Shown here one piece after another: positions 42,590 through 54,184 of a DNA stretch of 64,000 bases. Within the stretch, counting starts at the first letter, position 1, and each line of letters opens with the position of its first letter. Location: the NCBI GenBank assembly GCA_023548195.1, contig JAJHZJ010000061.1, positions 970,771 through 1,034,770 of the forward strand. Reading direction: 5' to 3'. The translations under genes and the position numbers were made by a program. Under the pieces are notes generated by a model. It saw only the letters and a program-made list of their open reading frames with translations. It did no database searches and was not told where the DNA came from. The stretch is from Bettongia penicillata ogilbyi. Taxonomy: Eukaryota; Chordata; Mammalia; Diprotodontia; Potoroidae.

Positions 42590-42870
42590 AAAGGAGTCAA
42601 TGCTAGGGCAAAGGAGAGCAATTTGAAGACCCGGAGAAATGGAGATTGGCGCCTGACTCCAGAATGACCCTGAGACCTGAGAGAGCTTGAGACAAGGACC
42701 GGACTACTGGGACAATGTTATGTGGGGATTATGACACTCGGGGGAAAGTAGGTTGTAATGATGACTTTGCTGATGGAGCTCAAAGGTGACTCACCTTTAC
42801 TATCACTTACATGCCAATTAATAAACTTGCTCTATATTTAAACACTTAGTATTAACCTGATGTTCACGGT
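42590..42870 (+). mobile_element. Possible LTR-like segment
   Basis: An AATAAA at about 42820 (CCAATTAATAAACTTGC) lies ~50 bases before GATGTTCA, in a less AT-rich block starting near 42590. The layout is reminiscent of an LTR 3' end. No other retroviral feature. Confidence 0.3.
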
Positions 42871-42904
42871 GAAACTGAAGACCTGCTCATGGAGATCTGG
42901 AAAT

Positions 42905-43490
42905 AAGCCAAATTCAGATGTCAGCTCCCATGAGTTTAATTATAGTTTCTCTGAAAATGACTCCCAGATCTATAAATCTAACCCAATTCTCTCTCCTGAA
43001 TTCCACATTCACTTCACCAACTGATGTTGGATATTTCAAACTGGATGCCCTGTAGCATTTCTAACTCATGTCCAGAGAACTCATTATATCCCACCCAGAC
43101 CCAGTCCTCTTCCAAATTTCCTCTTTTTTCCTATTAAGGCTACTATTATGCTATAGTTATGAGAGTTCATAACCTCAGTATCATCCCCAACTTCTCAGTC
43201 TTATTCTCCTCATATATCCAATAAATAGCCATATTTTATTATTTCTAGTTGCACAGTATCCTTCTTATAGTCAATCACCTTCTCTCTATTAATATAGCCA
43301 CCATATAATTCTGGCCCTTATCATCTATACTACTGCAACAGCTAATTAGTTTCCCTGTTTCCAGTTTCTCTCCTTCCAGTCCATACTCCATACAGCTGCC
43401 ACTGTCTCACTCCTCTAGTCCGTAAACTCCAATGGCTACCTATTACTTCTAAGATCAAATACAGGGTCCAAACAGTCTTAGTGCTGTTTT
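42905..43490 (+). mobile_element. L2 LINE ORF2 C-terminal fragment
   Basis: CCCAGATCTATAAATCTAACC, AACTGGATGCCCTGTAGCAT, CAACAGCTAATTAGTTTCCC, CATACAGCTGCCACTGTCTC and CAATGGCTACCTATTACTTC follow the known order of the L2 RT C-terminal region. Decayed, no open frame. Confidence 0.7.
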
Positions 43491-43974
43491 AAGTGGTAAC
43501 CGCTCAATAAGAAAAGAAACAGAAAAACTATTAAAAAAAAAAAAGAAAGAAAGAAAACACAAGTATTTGTTTTAGAATTTAAGAGGGAAGTACAGATTGC
43601 ATTGGGGACTAGGAAATGAGGGGTAATCAAGTTCCATTATCCGCCTTGTAGGCATCAAGCAGCACTGAGAAGCTACAGTGGCCCAGGTGGGAAGGTAAGT
43701 TTCTATTGGCTGCAAGCAAATGAGGTCTAAGTGCACATTCCAGGTTTTCTGAGTATCTTATCAGAGGACCAGGCACTCCATGAAACTTTTCATCTCTAAC
43801 CACAGATGAACTCAAGAAGGTAACATCTTCAACTTTTTATTAGAAGATTGGGGTACTATGAAAATTTGAGGTAGACTATTGAATACTGGTATGGTATTAA
43901 CATACATAAAAAAAGGAATTCTCCCTTCTGTTTTCCTTGAATAGGGGAACTAACTAACTTGGAAGCAGATGGAG
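43491..43974. other. Non-coding stretch, nothing recognised
   Basis: A-rich patch at 43530-43560. No other supported feature. Confidence 0.5.
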
Positions 43975-44029
43975 ATAGACAGACAGACAGACATGATAGA
44001 TGGATAGATAAACAGACAGACAGATAGAT

Positions 44030-44072
<43 letters not shown>

Positions 44073-44092
44073 GATAGATAGATAGATATTAA
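43975..44092. repeat. GATA/GACA tetranucleotide microsatellite
   Basis: AGACAGACAGACA followed by about 15 GATA units, with interruptions. Confidence 0.95.
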
Positions 44093-44172
44093 ACATTTAT
44101 TTGGTGAAGTCTGGGAACACAAATACAATCAAGACAGTTCCTGCCCTCAAAAAGAGCTTACATTCTAATGCA
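44093..44172 (-). mobile_element. L2 3'-end fragment
   Basis: ACATTTATTTGGTGAAGTC, AGTTCCTGCCCTCAAAAAGA and GCTTACATTCTAATGCAGGG. Confidence 0.65.
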
Positions 44173-44820
44173 GGGAATTGAATACATAAAGGAGAATTGG
44201 AAAAGGGAGAAAGGTGACATGGTATGGAGAGGACCAAAAGATAGCATTGAATCCTTGTTCGAAGCAAGATAAAGTAAAGGTTGACTTAAAGAGGATCCCA
44301 ATGCCAGATGGTATTACCCTTGGGATAGTTAAAGTCCCCAAACTATTATACAGGAATTCACTAAATCTGGAGAGGGATGCTTATTTAATGGCACAAAATG
44401 AGCAGCTACAATGGAGAGTACATTACAAGTCAATGGAAGAGGGTGCTAGTTGTTAGTAGACTGCATTCAGGAGAGAAACTAATAGAATAAGCTACAAAGA
44501 TGGAAGAACTGGTGCATCCTCACTGTTAGCTCTTGTCTACAGTTTTCAGCATGCAGAGAGAGGCTCCAATCCCTAGATTTTATAGCATAAAACCTTGGCT
44601 ACATGTGTATTTCCATGCCATCACAGTCTCACTCATATATGGTGACTAGATCTATAAATACACCTATAGGAGACAAGACATAACATACATGCCTTTTTAG
44701 CAGACTAGCACTCTATCATAGCACACAGAAATGCCTATATGAGGAAAGATTTACTGAGATACTCATACAAGACAGTTATAGCATAGATCCCTCAACAGAA
44801 GAGTTTTACCTTTCCCAGTG
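44173..44820. other. Non-coding stretch, nothing recognised
   Basis: No supported feature. Confidence 0.5.
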
Positions 44821-45005
44821 TCTGTAAGTGTTAAATAATAGATTGAAAGCTGAAAAGATTCCCGAGGTCACCTAGTTCACCTCTTTCCTTTTATGAAGAT
44901 AAGAAAACTAAAGCTCCAGAAGGTTGTCCCTTGGCCAAGACCACATGGGAAGTAAACTTCAGAGGCAGGATTCAAACCCGGGTCCTCTAGAACCAGACAC
45001 AGTGT
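44821..45005. mobile_element. MIR/L3-related old repeat
   Basis: GAGGTCACCTAGTTCACCTC, GAAAACTAAAGCTCCAGAAGG and GCAGGATTCAAACCCGGGTC. Confidence 0.65.
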
Positions 45006-45179
45006 GCTTGCTGACATGAGGTGAGTTAACTCTTTTCCCTACAGAAAAACCACATCACTCAAAAGTGGCAGTGTCTAATACTGGTTTAATATCTCTAGGC
45101 AATAGTCACTCCCATGCTTTCTATTTAATCACTCCAGCTAAACATGCCTTCCACCCTGAAACTCACAACTCCTCCAAAC

Positions 45180-45612
45180 CCTCAGTCTCTGGAGTCCCTT
45201 CATCCTTCTTATTGAAGAGAGCAGAGGGTTGACATGGGAGAGCACTCCTCAGACCCTCCGCTATTTAAAGAGTTGCATCCAGGGAATTTACATCATCATT
45301 TCCCACTTGGCTGCTTTTCTAAACTTCATGATTTCTGGAAATTTATCACTCTGAAAGATGAAATCAACTCTAAAACCTTCTCTTCCTCAGATCATTTCCC
45401 TTCCCCGGTCACAGGACTTCATCATGCCCTCCCCTAACAACAGAGGGACCTCCCTCTCTCCCCTACTCACCTTCCTTAGCTTCTTTTTTCGGGTTGTCTG
45501 TCCCATCAGATAGTGAGTTCCTTAAGGGCAGGGACCATCATACCTTTCTTGGTAGCTTCAGCTCTTAGCACATTGCCTGGCACATAGGAGGCTCTTAGTA
45601 AAAGTTGACTCT
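45180..45612 (+). mobile_element. L2-type 3' end
   Basis: The 3' part is clear: ATAGTGAGTTCCTTAAGGGC, AGGGACCATCATACC, TTAGCACATTGCCTGGCACA and GGCTCTTAGTAAAAGTTGAC. The 5' part (45180-45420) is only loosely similar. Confidence 0.55.
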
Positions 45613-45954
45613 GACTCTAACTCTATGATGATTGAATGTTCTAACCATCTCCTGATACAAAGTTCATGAATTCAGTGTATAGACTATGACATAATTTTCT
45701 GGACATGACCTATGCAAAAATGTGTTTTACTTGACAATATACATTTGTAACAATGGTTTTCTTTTCCTTGCTTTTTCAATGAGGCAGGTAGAAACTTATT
45801 TTTAAGTTTTTATTAATTTTTAAATTTTTTTAAATGGAAAAAATACCTAAAAATTTAATAAACATTTTCTTCATGCCATCTCAATTATCTGAGATACACA
45901 GACCAATTCAATTACTTGAGGCACAGTATATAGCTGCTGCCCAAAGTTCAATGC
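45613..45954. other. AT-rich stretch, nothing recognised
   Basis: T/A-rich patch at 45795-45845. No supported feature. Confidence 0.45.
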
Positions 45955-46122
45955 AACTCACCAAACATTTAAGTGTCTACTAGGTATAAGGAGCTGTGTT
46001 AATTACTGGGGATATAAAGTCAAAACTAGAAAAATAATTTTAAATTCCTGCCCTCAAAAAATTTCCTCAAAATAGAAAACAAAAATAATTCTTGCTCTCA
46101 AGGAGCTGCCATTCTATTGGTG
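45955..46122 (-). mobile_element. L2 3'-end fragment
   Basis: CACCAAACATTTAAGTGTCT, TAATTACTGGGGATATAAAG, ATTCCTGCCCTCAAAAAATT and CTCAAGGAGCTGCCATTCTA. Contains a small internal duplication of the 'CTGCCCTCAA' block. Confidence 0.65.
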
Positions 46123-46294
46123 TTATACTAATTTTCATGCCAAGGTCTTCCCTTGCGTCATAAATGGGAAGTGGTACACAGGGATGTTCATGGATCTTTG
46201 CATTAATCTGGGTCATGCCTTATGCTGCTTCTGAGGTCACACAGCATATGATGAACAAATTACAATGAAGCTATGAAATAAAATGGAGCCCATG

Positions 46295-46302
46295 AATTAG
46301 GG
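46295..46302. repeat. hAT 8-bp target-site duplication (left)
   Basis: AATTAGGG, identical to 46916-46923. Confidence 0.9.
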
Positions 46303-46915
46303 CAGAGATTCCCAAACTTATTTTGCCTACTCTCCTCTTTAAAAAAAATTGCTGAGCACCCTCCTGGAAATCTACTTTCCTTAACCCTTTAACTTTTTTT
46401 TGGAATTTGCATCATTTCAAAACATATTTTTTAAATGATGCATCTTAAATTGATAATTTATTGTAAATTTGTGGAGTTTTTCCAGCACTGAAATTTTGAT
46501 GGTGAAATATTGCATCATGTAACCATATAGTACCACACTGTAAAGAAGTCATCACATGCACATACTCCTGTCCCACATATTTCTGCCCTTGCATTCTGAA
46601 CTTCCTGACAATGAAGGCACTTCCTCTTCTGCCAACACTTGCTTATTAAAACCTGTCCATGACTTGACCACTGAGAGGTAATAACTTGTATTTTGTGTAT
46701 TTATTTGGAAATAATGTAATCACTATGACATAACTCTGTTATACAACCGACAAAACATGTATGAATGGTTTTTCAAAATTCTCTTCTTTCCTTATTCTCC
46801 CACTGCCCCCTTATTTTTATTTAATGCCTCCAAATTGTACCAGAGGCTACTACCACCCCCCTGGATCATTCCAGCACCCTCCATGGGGTGATAGCACTCA
46901 CTTTGGGAGTCTATG
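46303..46915 (+). mobile_element. Non-autonomous hAT element, copy 1 (613 bp)
   Basis: Terminal inverted repeats: 5' CAGAGATTCCCAAACTTA, and 3' CACTTTGGGAGTCTATG (reverse complement CATAGACTCCCAAAGTG). A perfect 8-bp duplication, the length typical of hAT transposons, flanks it. The interior has no transposase ORF. A homologous ~600-bp element is at 57646-58244, aligned over its whole length (for example TTGCATCATTTCAAAA, TTTTTCCAGCACTGAAATTT and GAATGGTTTTTCAAAATTCT). Confidence 0.85.
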
Positions 46916-46923
46916 AATTAGGG
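46916..46923. repeat. hAT 8-bp target-site duplication (right)
   Basis: AATTAGGG, identical to 46295-46302. Confidence 0.9.
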
Positions 46924-48774
46924 AATAGTGACATCTGACCTTGCTCCTGCTTCCCATCCCAAAGTCAAGGTTCAAGTAGGACAGTGGATACACTTAGCAA
47001 AGGTTGGGGCTCTCTGTGAGGAGTGGATTTGACTCAGGTCCTCCATCAGCTTAGCTTCAGATGAATGATACAATTATGAGCCATTCAACAATTTTAAAAA
47101 GAGATTTACTTAACTATGTCATAGAAAACACATTCCACAAGGATACTCTAGAACTTAGCTTGGGTAGCCAAGGTTACTCCTTGGCTCTTTATGGAAATGT
47201 TTTTGGGCAGCAGGGCAAATTCTAGTGGTCTTGAGGAATCAGTCAACTCTGAAATGCCCCAACTCCACAAGTGGGCCTTTTATGCCCTTAGGTGACCAGG
47301 AAGCTGTATCAAAGAAAATGAAGCTTGAGCATTGGTTCCTCTGGGTTAATCAAGTCTTAAAGGCATCTTTGTCATCTTTTAGGGGAAAAGTACCCTGATT
47401 TTTATGTGGGAAGGGATTAGAATAGTGTTCTCACCACATTACCAGAGAACTGTGTAGTACTTATCAGGACAGGGCCTCCTGAAAAATCTACTTAAAGCAG
47501 AATGGAATTTACCAATAGACCTAGTCCTTTGGAAACTAGGTACCTAGCAGCATAATTGAACTTCCATTGGAGAAACATCAACATCCATTTACATGAATCC
47601 CCTGAACTCTAGTCGTGAGAAGAGGAACCATTATCAAAGTCTCAATATGAAATCTGTTTTTGAAAGACTTCTACCAATCTTTTTAAAACAAGTTTTAGCG
47701 CTCAACAAGGCAAACTTTGGTTAACTAGAAAATTCATTTTTGTAGAGCATCTCATTCCCTAAAGATACTGGATAAATAAGGCATTACCATACTTAGAATT
47801 ATTGTACACTGTTAAAGAAAAATGAAAGAGCACTGAGTGGGCAGAGGAAATAGTCTGAGAAACTCTTAAGGAAAATTAGAGCTCTGAGCTTTGAAATTAG
47901 AAAATGTAAGCTGTAGAGTCCCCCTTGAGATAACTTGTAAGGAGGCCAGTTTGCTGTTACTTCTAGCCTGTTTCTGGACTCAATTTGATATGCCCTTTGG
48001 AAGTCAAGCACCTGGGGCTGATGTCAAGGGAGCTCTGATGCATGAGACCTATATCTTCTGGGAAACAGTAGGAGGCAGGTGCTTCCCCGACATAGTTGAT
48101 AACACAAGGAGATCTGAACCATACCAGTGCTCCGAAGACTGGCTCATCCATCATCCCTTCCTTAAAGCTCCAAACCAGAGCTATCAATAGGAAGAAAGCC
48201 AGAGGCTGCTGAAATTGTTTCCTGCTTTCTCCACTAGTTATTAGTTTGGGAGCAAATAGAAGGCACCCTAGTAGATAAAATGCTTCAACAAGAGATGAGG
48301 AATCTACCCAAACTCTGTCAGGGAAGGGGATGATTCTCCATTTCTAGCATGATCCCTGGTGTCTATACAATACTCTTTCTGAACAGGCCTGAAGTCTTTC
48401 TCTTCCTCTGAAGCTATTTCTCTTTTAATAGTGTTTGGAGAATATGAAGATTGGTTAAAAAGAGCTTCTAAAGGGGATGATGCAATAGCTAAACCAACTG
48501 TTTGTTGTTCGGTTTTGGTTTACAAAGTGTAACTTTATTTTATGTAACTTTGCTGCTTCACAGAGTATAACATTGTCACAAGTCTTTTTGGGGACTGCAA
48601 TCAGTGATTAGCAACCCACAACAGTGATCCAAACTTTCTAAGTAACTGTCACTGGACAAATGTGACAGCCTCTCACATGTGCATAAATCTACATGGAAAA
48701 CTACTAGAAATGTTAGGCCTGAACTACAAAAAGAAAAATGAGATGTATATGAATTTAAACAAAGTAAGTTAAAC
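46924..48774. other. Non-coding stretch, nothing recognised
   Basis: About 1.85 kb. The 99-codon ORF at 47891-48190 and the overlapping opposite-strand ORF have no recognisable similarity. No splice-bounded coding sequence or known repeat. Confidence 0.45.
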
Positions 48775-48990
48775 AGAAACAGGAAAGCAGTATACAAAAT
48801 TATAGCAATGGAAATGAAAAAGAATAAAAAAATTTAACCTGGATGTTGTATAATTATGATGATCAAACTTCACCCCAAAGAAGACAAAAAATGTGCCTTT
48901 TTTCCCTTCTTTGCAGAGGTGGGGGACAGTGGGTGTAGAACATTGTATATATTGCCAGATAGTGGATGTGAGGGCTAGTTTTTCTAATTT
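48775..48990 (+). mobile_element. Old LINE-1 3' UTR fragment
   Basis: TATAATTATGATGATCAAAC, CTTTGCAGAGGTGGGGGACA and GTAGAACATTGTATATATTG resemble a 3' UTR type that also ends the fragment at 40405-40800 (GCAAAGGTGAGGGGCTATGA). Confidence 0.5.
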
Positions 48991-48994
48991 TAGT

Positions 48995-49120
48995 GGCATC
49001 ATGAATAGAAAGGAAGTCTTGGAGCCAGAAATACTTGAAATGAACTCTCACACATGTATGTATGATGCTGGACAAATCACTTAATCTCTCAACACTCTAG
49101 TTAGCTCTCTATGAGAAAGG
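48995..49120 (+). mobile_element. MIR/CORE-type SINE fragment
   Basis: TCTTGGAGCCAGAAATACTT and CTGGACAAATCACTTAATCT, followed by AACACTCTAGTTAGCTCTC. Confidence 0.55.
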
Positions 49121-49140
49121 TTCTTATTCTAGCATCTGAG

Positions 49141-49151
49141 GACAGATAGAT

Positions 49152-49205
<54 letters not shown>

Positions 49206-49215
49206 CATATAAATA
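49141..49215. repeat. GATA microsatellite
   Basis: About 15 GATA units with a GACATATAAATA interruption at the end. Confidence 0.95.
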
Positions 49216-49343
49216 GATAGATATAGACTGTTTCAATATATTTGGATTCCTTTGCAATCCCACATGTTTTATTTTATGCATTTAAAAACATGATTCTTAG
49301 AAGAAATTCACAGACATCATAAGAATGTCAAAAGGGTTCATTA

Positions 49344-49344
<1 letters not shown>

Positions 49345-49382
<38 letters not shown>
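49345..49382. repeat. CA dinucleotide microsatellite
   Basis: About 17 uninterrupted CA units. Confidence 0.95.
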
Positions 49383-49383
<1 letters not shown>

Positions 49384-49464
49384 TAAGAATCCCTGATCTA
49401 AGACTATAAGATACAGGAAAATGTCAGTCTATAATAGTGGAGGGACTTCCCTCCTCTCAGAGTA

Positions 49465-49722
49465 TCCTTAGTGCAGTAGATAGAGTACCGGGTCTGGAGT
49501 CAGGAAGTTCAAATCCAGCTTCAGGTATGTACTAGTTGTATGAACCCTGGCTAAGTCATTTAACTTCTGTTTGTCTCAGTTTTCTTAAGGTAAAATATGG
49601 ATAATAATAGCACCTACCTCACAGAGCTATTGTGAGGATCAAATGAGAGGATACTTGTAAAGGCATAGTGCCTAGAACATAGTAGGTGCTACATAAATAT
49701 TTATTACCTTCCCCTCTCTCTA
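49465..49722 (+). mobile_element. MIR/CORE-type SINE, nearly complete
   Basis: GTGCAGTAGATAGAGTACCG head, TCTGGAGTCAGGAAGTTCAAA (B box), CTAAGTCATTTAACTTCTG, ATAATAGCACCTACCTCACAG and CATAGTAGGTGCTACATAAA. All MIR blocks are present in order. Confidence 0.85.
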
Positions 49723-50644
49723 TAACAATGAAATCACAAGTCTAGCACATATCCCTTTCTTTTTTTATTCATTGTTGTAGAGTATAACTTAATGGAGAAG
49801 GTAGAAAGGTTATATTTGGAAAATAAAGGTAATAGAAAAATAAAATATAGTAAGAAAAACTTTTTAAATAAAATAAGTTGCTTGAAGACATTCAAAAATG
49901 CGGTAATTCAAGAACCCAATGGCTACAACTAAGGAAGTTACTTCTCAGATAGTCTGAATGTTTCACCAGTTCTAACTCCACAGGCCTCTCATTTTGCAAA
50001 TCTCTCTCAAATATATTAAATACAACACAATGATCTAAGAGAGGGGCAGTTAGGTGAATACATTAACCTAAGGAATAACTTCCTCACTGGTAGGTATTGA
50101 CCCAGATTCTGATAAAAAGCCAGTTTGTATTACTATCAAGTAGTGGAAAGACTTAAATGAAGTTAACTATGATCTGCCAAAAGAGGCTTTAAAAAGGGCC
50201 AACTCAAGACTCTCAGCTGGAGATTTCCATCACTTCGCTAAAGGTCACATGACATGTAAAAAGGAAACATGGAATGTGAAGAAGGACCCATGAACCAGAT
50301 ATCTCTGGATGACTCAGGAGAAATGAAAGCATAGCCACAAAAAAGGAAAGGCAGTGGTCAGACCTTTGTTCTAGGTCTCTGAGGAGACATTTCTTCATTT
50401 CTCAATTTCTCCTTATTTCCTCGATGGAACACAAAGGCACGCACATCTGCCTGCACAACACCCATACTTACAGATCTTCATTCCTTCTGAACCAAGATCT
50501 AAAGTAAGCCTATTAACAATGAATAGCCAAACTACTCTATTTGTGAAAAAGAGAAGCCCATTTCAGGTTAAATCAGACTACTTTCCTTGAGGGGAAGAAC
50601 CATTTGGTTAATGGATTTATATCCACAATGCTTACTTAGCACAG
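49723..50644. other. Non-coding stretch, nothing recognised
   Basis: No supported feature. Confidence 0.5.
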
Positions 50645-51180
50645 TGTCTTAGGATCATAGGCTCATAAATTTGGAACTAGAAGAGATATTAGAGATTATC
50701 AACTCAGAATCTCCCCATGTCTATCTTATATATCTATATACATATACGATTTTTCAAATTTTTATTTTATTCTGAAATAAAGAAAAAAAAACAAGCATTT
50801 CCTTAACATAGTAGAATAGTGGGAAATGATTGTACATGAAACTATAATGTACAATTTGCTATTCCTTTTAAATATATAATAAAATTATTATGCAATTTTC
50901 TTTGTTTTTCCTTTTCATCTTTTTCCCCCACCTCCTAGAGATGGATACTAGTAGACACAAATGTGCGTGTGCATGTGCATGTGCACATGCTTATGCATGT
51001 ATGTGTGTGTGTGTACATACTTGTACTGATCAGTTCTTTCTCTGGGTGCAGAAGCTGAAGAAATTGAATCCCAGAGAACTTAAATGAGGCTGACCAAGGT
51101 CATTCAGATAGTGATGGAGCTAGAATTTGAAGCCAGGTCATCTGATTCCAGTTAAGGACTCTTCTAAGTATGCCATGCTA
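50645..51180. mobile_element. MIR/L3-related repeat split by an L1 tail
   Basis: Left part 50645-50715 (TTAGGATCATAGGCTCATAA ... AGAGATTATCAACTC). Right part 51048-51180 (GCAGAAGCTGAAGAAATTGA, GATGGAGCTAGAATTTGAAG, CAGGTCATCTGATTCCAG). The middle, 50741-51047, is an L1 3' tail. Confidence 0.6.
50741..51047 (-). mobile_element. Old LINE-1 3' UTR fragment, nested
   Basis: AAACAAGCATTTCCTTAACA, GATTGTACATGAAACTATAA, TTGCTATTCCTTTTAAATAT, CACCTCCTAGAGATGGATAC, a TG/CATG-rich patch, and CAGTTCTTTCTCTGGGTG: the reverse complement of a marsupial L1 3' UTR. Confidence 0.7.
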
Positions 51181-51296
51181 CAAAGTAAGTACTAAGTAAA
51201 TAAATGGATATTGAGTTAAATTACAAAGACATTTTATCTATTTGCACAGAACTATAGCAACAGCACCCAAGTCATAGGTTGCTCCTCTGCATCTCT

Positions 51297-51840
51297 GCAG
51301 CCAGGTGATGACAGTGGTTAGAGTGCTGCACGTGACCTCAAAAAGCACTCAGTTCAAATCATGCCTCAGGCATGTGATAGCTTTGTGACTCTGGGCACTT
51401 AATCTCTGAACCTCAGTCCCCTCACTGGCCCTCTAACCCTAGAAGGTAGGGTGAGGTGTGGTCCCTTCCTCTGAATGGTCACTTGCTTACAAGACTCCCA
51501 TTTTAAGGGAAGTTCCCAGGTGAACCATGTCTTCATCCATCTCCCACCTTTACTCCCGACTCTGGACTTTCTCCATCATGTCTCACTTTGGGAACTTTCT
51601 CCTCACTCTCACTTTTTATGTATTGTCTTTCTCCATTCGAATGTAAGTTCATTGAGAGCAGGAACTGTTCTTTTTATTTCTATCCATATTCCCAGTGATT
51701 ATCAGAGTTCTTGGCATATAGAAAGTGTTAAATAAATGCTTGATGGCTTGTTGACCTACCTCACAGGGTTGTTGTAAGGACTAAAAGACATAAAGTGCCT
51801 TGCAAAACTTAAATCACTATAGAAATGCGATCCATTATCA
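51297..51840 (+). mobile_element. MIR/CORE-type SINE, apparently interrupted
   Basis: Head and middle at 51297-51450 (GCAGCCAGGTGATGACAGTG, CAGTTCAAATCATGCCTCAG, TGTGACTCTGGGCACTTAAT). Expected tail at 51753-51840 (GACCTACCTCACAGGGTTGT, AAAGTGCCTTGCAAAACTTA). The piece between looks L2-derived. Confidence 0.55.
51451..51752 (+). mobile_element. L2-type 3' end inside the SINE
   Basis: GAATGTAAGTTCATTGAGAG, CAGGAACTGTTCTTTTTATT and CATATAGAAAGTGTTAAATA form an L2-type tail. The upstream part is loosely similar to 56540-56755. Confidence 0.5.
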
Positions 51841-52350
51841 TCCCTGTCCACCTATCAAAATTCTACCCATCTTTTAAATCTCAGCTTGAGTGTCACCTCC
51901 TCCATAAAGCCTTCCCTGATCCCCCCAGATAGAACTGATCTTTCCATCCCATGAATTGGTGAAGCCCATTTTCTACCAGTTACTCACGGACTGATAATCA
52001 CATCAACATTACCATTGCTACTGGAAAGGTTATAACAATTTAGACTGCCCTGTGGATTCACTCAGAATCACGGGCTACCTGGTTGCTATGAGCTAGTCAA
52101 CATTTTGTTCCCTTATGCCCATTCACATCAGCCCAATCTCTTACCTTACAAATGACCTTTCACATTAGACTATGTCCCCTCCCCAGAAATCACTTTGTAT
52201 ATAATATGTATTTCATTTTTAATGCATATACAATTTCCCCCTAAAAGAATGCAAATTCCTTGATGATAGGGTCAGTTTGGTTATTATTTCTGCAACCCCA
52301 ACTTGTAGCACAGTGTCTGGCAATTAATTACCGTTTACTAAGTTGTTGAT
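51841..52350 (+). mobile_element. L2 LINE 3' region
   Basis: TTTAAATCTCAGCTTGAGTG, CACCTCCTCCATAAAGCCTTC and CCCTGATCCCCCCAGATAGA, then after a diverged middle GCAAATTCCTTGATGATAGGG and AGCACAGTGTCTGGCAATTA. Confidence 0.7.
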
Positions 52351-52439
52351 TCCATTGAAATGTTGTTGATACCATTCGTTGACATATTTTATTGGTTTAC
52401 TGCCATATTTTCTAGTTATGTGTATATATGCCTTAACCT

Positions 52440-52560
52440 TCTTATTACATTGAAAGATCCTAGGGAAGAGGAACTATGTCTTATGCATTAGGGCACCCTG
52501 CCAAAGTACCTAATTCATCACAGAATGTGTTCAATAACTGCTTGTTGAATGAATGAATGA
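52440..52560 (+). mobile_element. L2 3'-end fragment
   Basis: CACAGAATGTGTTCAATAAC and TGCTTGTTGAATGAATGAAT. Confidence 0.55.
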
Positions 52561-53540
52561 GGTCAACATTCTGATGTCCTCATTATACTACACAGTTGTA
52601 TGGAAGAGTTGTGACAAATGAGAACCACCAAATATCACAAGCCTGTCTAATCTACCCACATTCAAGTAAATCAACCCTTTGATTCACAATCAAATAGAAA
52701 TCAATGGGAACAAGGATCTATATAGTATTTCCCCAATGAATATGTACTTCAAGGTTTAAGAAAAGAAATCTTTTCTTCTATTCAAAATGAGTTTGGAAAA
52801 CATGCCAAGAAGTAAATACTGCTGGGTAGTTGCCTTCTGCACAATATTTTACAAGTCTCTGTGCCCCTTCCCTGTAAAGTACAGTACATGCCTAAAGGGA
52901 AGAGTCTTCCACCTTCGGTGCCATTCTTTCAGCCTGAGCACTGTTTATCTTGAAAACTTACTGCCTCTTGGCATGACTCCAAGGCAAATAGTCCAGTGAT
53001 TCATGGTCTTTTCCCTTTCAGGTCCTTTCTGAGCAGCGATGGCAAACGAGCTGTCCCAATAAAAACATGTTTTCAAGAGGTAGAACTCCATTCCTCCACC
53101 CCTTCTAATAGACAGAAGCCTCATAAATTTGGGAGTTAAGAAATTACTCAATTCAAGTTATTCTGCCCCAGGTTTCTAATAAACATGATATGTGATGGAA
53201 AATGCAGACCTGTTATTTATAACCAAAGAAATCATCCAAAGTCCCGATTTGTAGTTCTGCAAAAAATATGATCTTTTTTTATGTATATGTGTGTGGGTGG
53301 GGGTGAAAGGAGATTGGGCGGGGAGAGAGGACAGAACTGTGTTAGGGCAATGTCCCAGGAATGATAAAGCTAGAGCAAAACCAGGACAGGCTGCTTTTGG
53401 CTCAGATGAGCTTCCCATAATCTTTGCTGAACCACAAACAGTCCTAGCTGTCCTCTCCTTGTATTTTCCTCATGTGCAAATTAAGTGAAGTAGCAAGATT
53501 TTTAAAAAAGATAGCCCATATTTCTATTGTACTTTAGGGG
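52561..53540. other. Non-coding stretch, nothing recognised
   Basis: No supported feature. The short ORFs at 52787-52999 and 53176-53418 resemble no protein I know. Confidence 0.5.
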
Positions 53541-53705
53541 TCTTTAGCCACAGAGTCTCTGACACTTACTATCCATATGACCCTATACAAGTCACACAAA
53601 CTCTCCATGCTCTAGGCAACAAGTTAGAACAATAAGTTTCAAAAAAAGTGCACCTGCCTTGGTACAGGAGACTTCTTCATCCAGGAGGGCCCTACATCAC
53701 TGCAA
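53541..53705 (+). mobile_element. SINE with 'TCTAGGCAAC' tail
   Basis: TCTGACACTTACTATCCATA, TACAAGTCACACAAACTCTC, GCTCTAGGCAACAAGTTAGA and GCCTTGGTACAGGAGACTTC. The same tail type occurs at 56000-56210. Confidence 0.65.
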
Positions 53706-53769
53706 TCTTAGGTCCAGTCCCTTTCCTTGTCAGCTTTAGGGTTGATGAACCATTCCCTCACAACTAATT

Positions 53770-53912
53770 TGTGAGGTCCACACTACGATTATTATTAGAC
53801 CCATTTTACAAAAGCATTTCAGCGAGGCCTAAGGGACTTGTCCAGAATCAAACAGCTAGTGGGAGTCACAGTTGGTCTTCTGAATCCAGGACTCTTTCCG
53901 CCACACTTAATA
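53770..53912 (-). mobile_element. MIR-like SINE fragment
   Basis: ATTATTATTAGACCCATTTTAC, GGGACTTGTCCAGAATCAAAC and CAGCTAGTGGGAGTCACAG. Confidence 0.65.
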
Positions 53913-54184
53913 CCTGAATATTAGGTATTCAGATGAGTGAACTACAGCCAGGATGTCACTTCTGTTTCCACATATGTTAGCAGAAAGGATGCAAGAAAGC
54001 TTCTTCTAAATGCTGCTGCCCCGGAAGAGAGATAACAATTGCACTCCAGGCTTTTCCTATTAATGTAAGACAAATGCCTAATATATTGCTCAAGTCCGAT
54101 ATGACTCAGTCCTTGAGGTTAACAAGATGCTCCTGCAATTTCTACAAGTGAGCTAAAGAAATAAGCCAAACTCAACCCTTTAAT

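Noticed and set aside
43975..44092. CRISPR-like or satellite array
   Set aside because: It is a plain GATA/GACA microsatellite. No repeat-spacer structure exists anywhere in the window.
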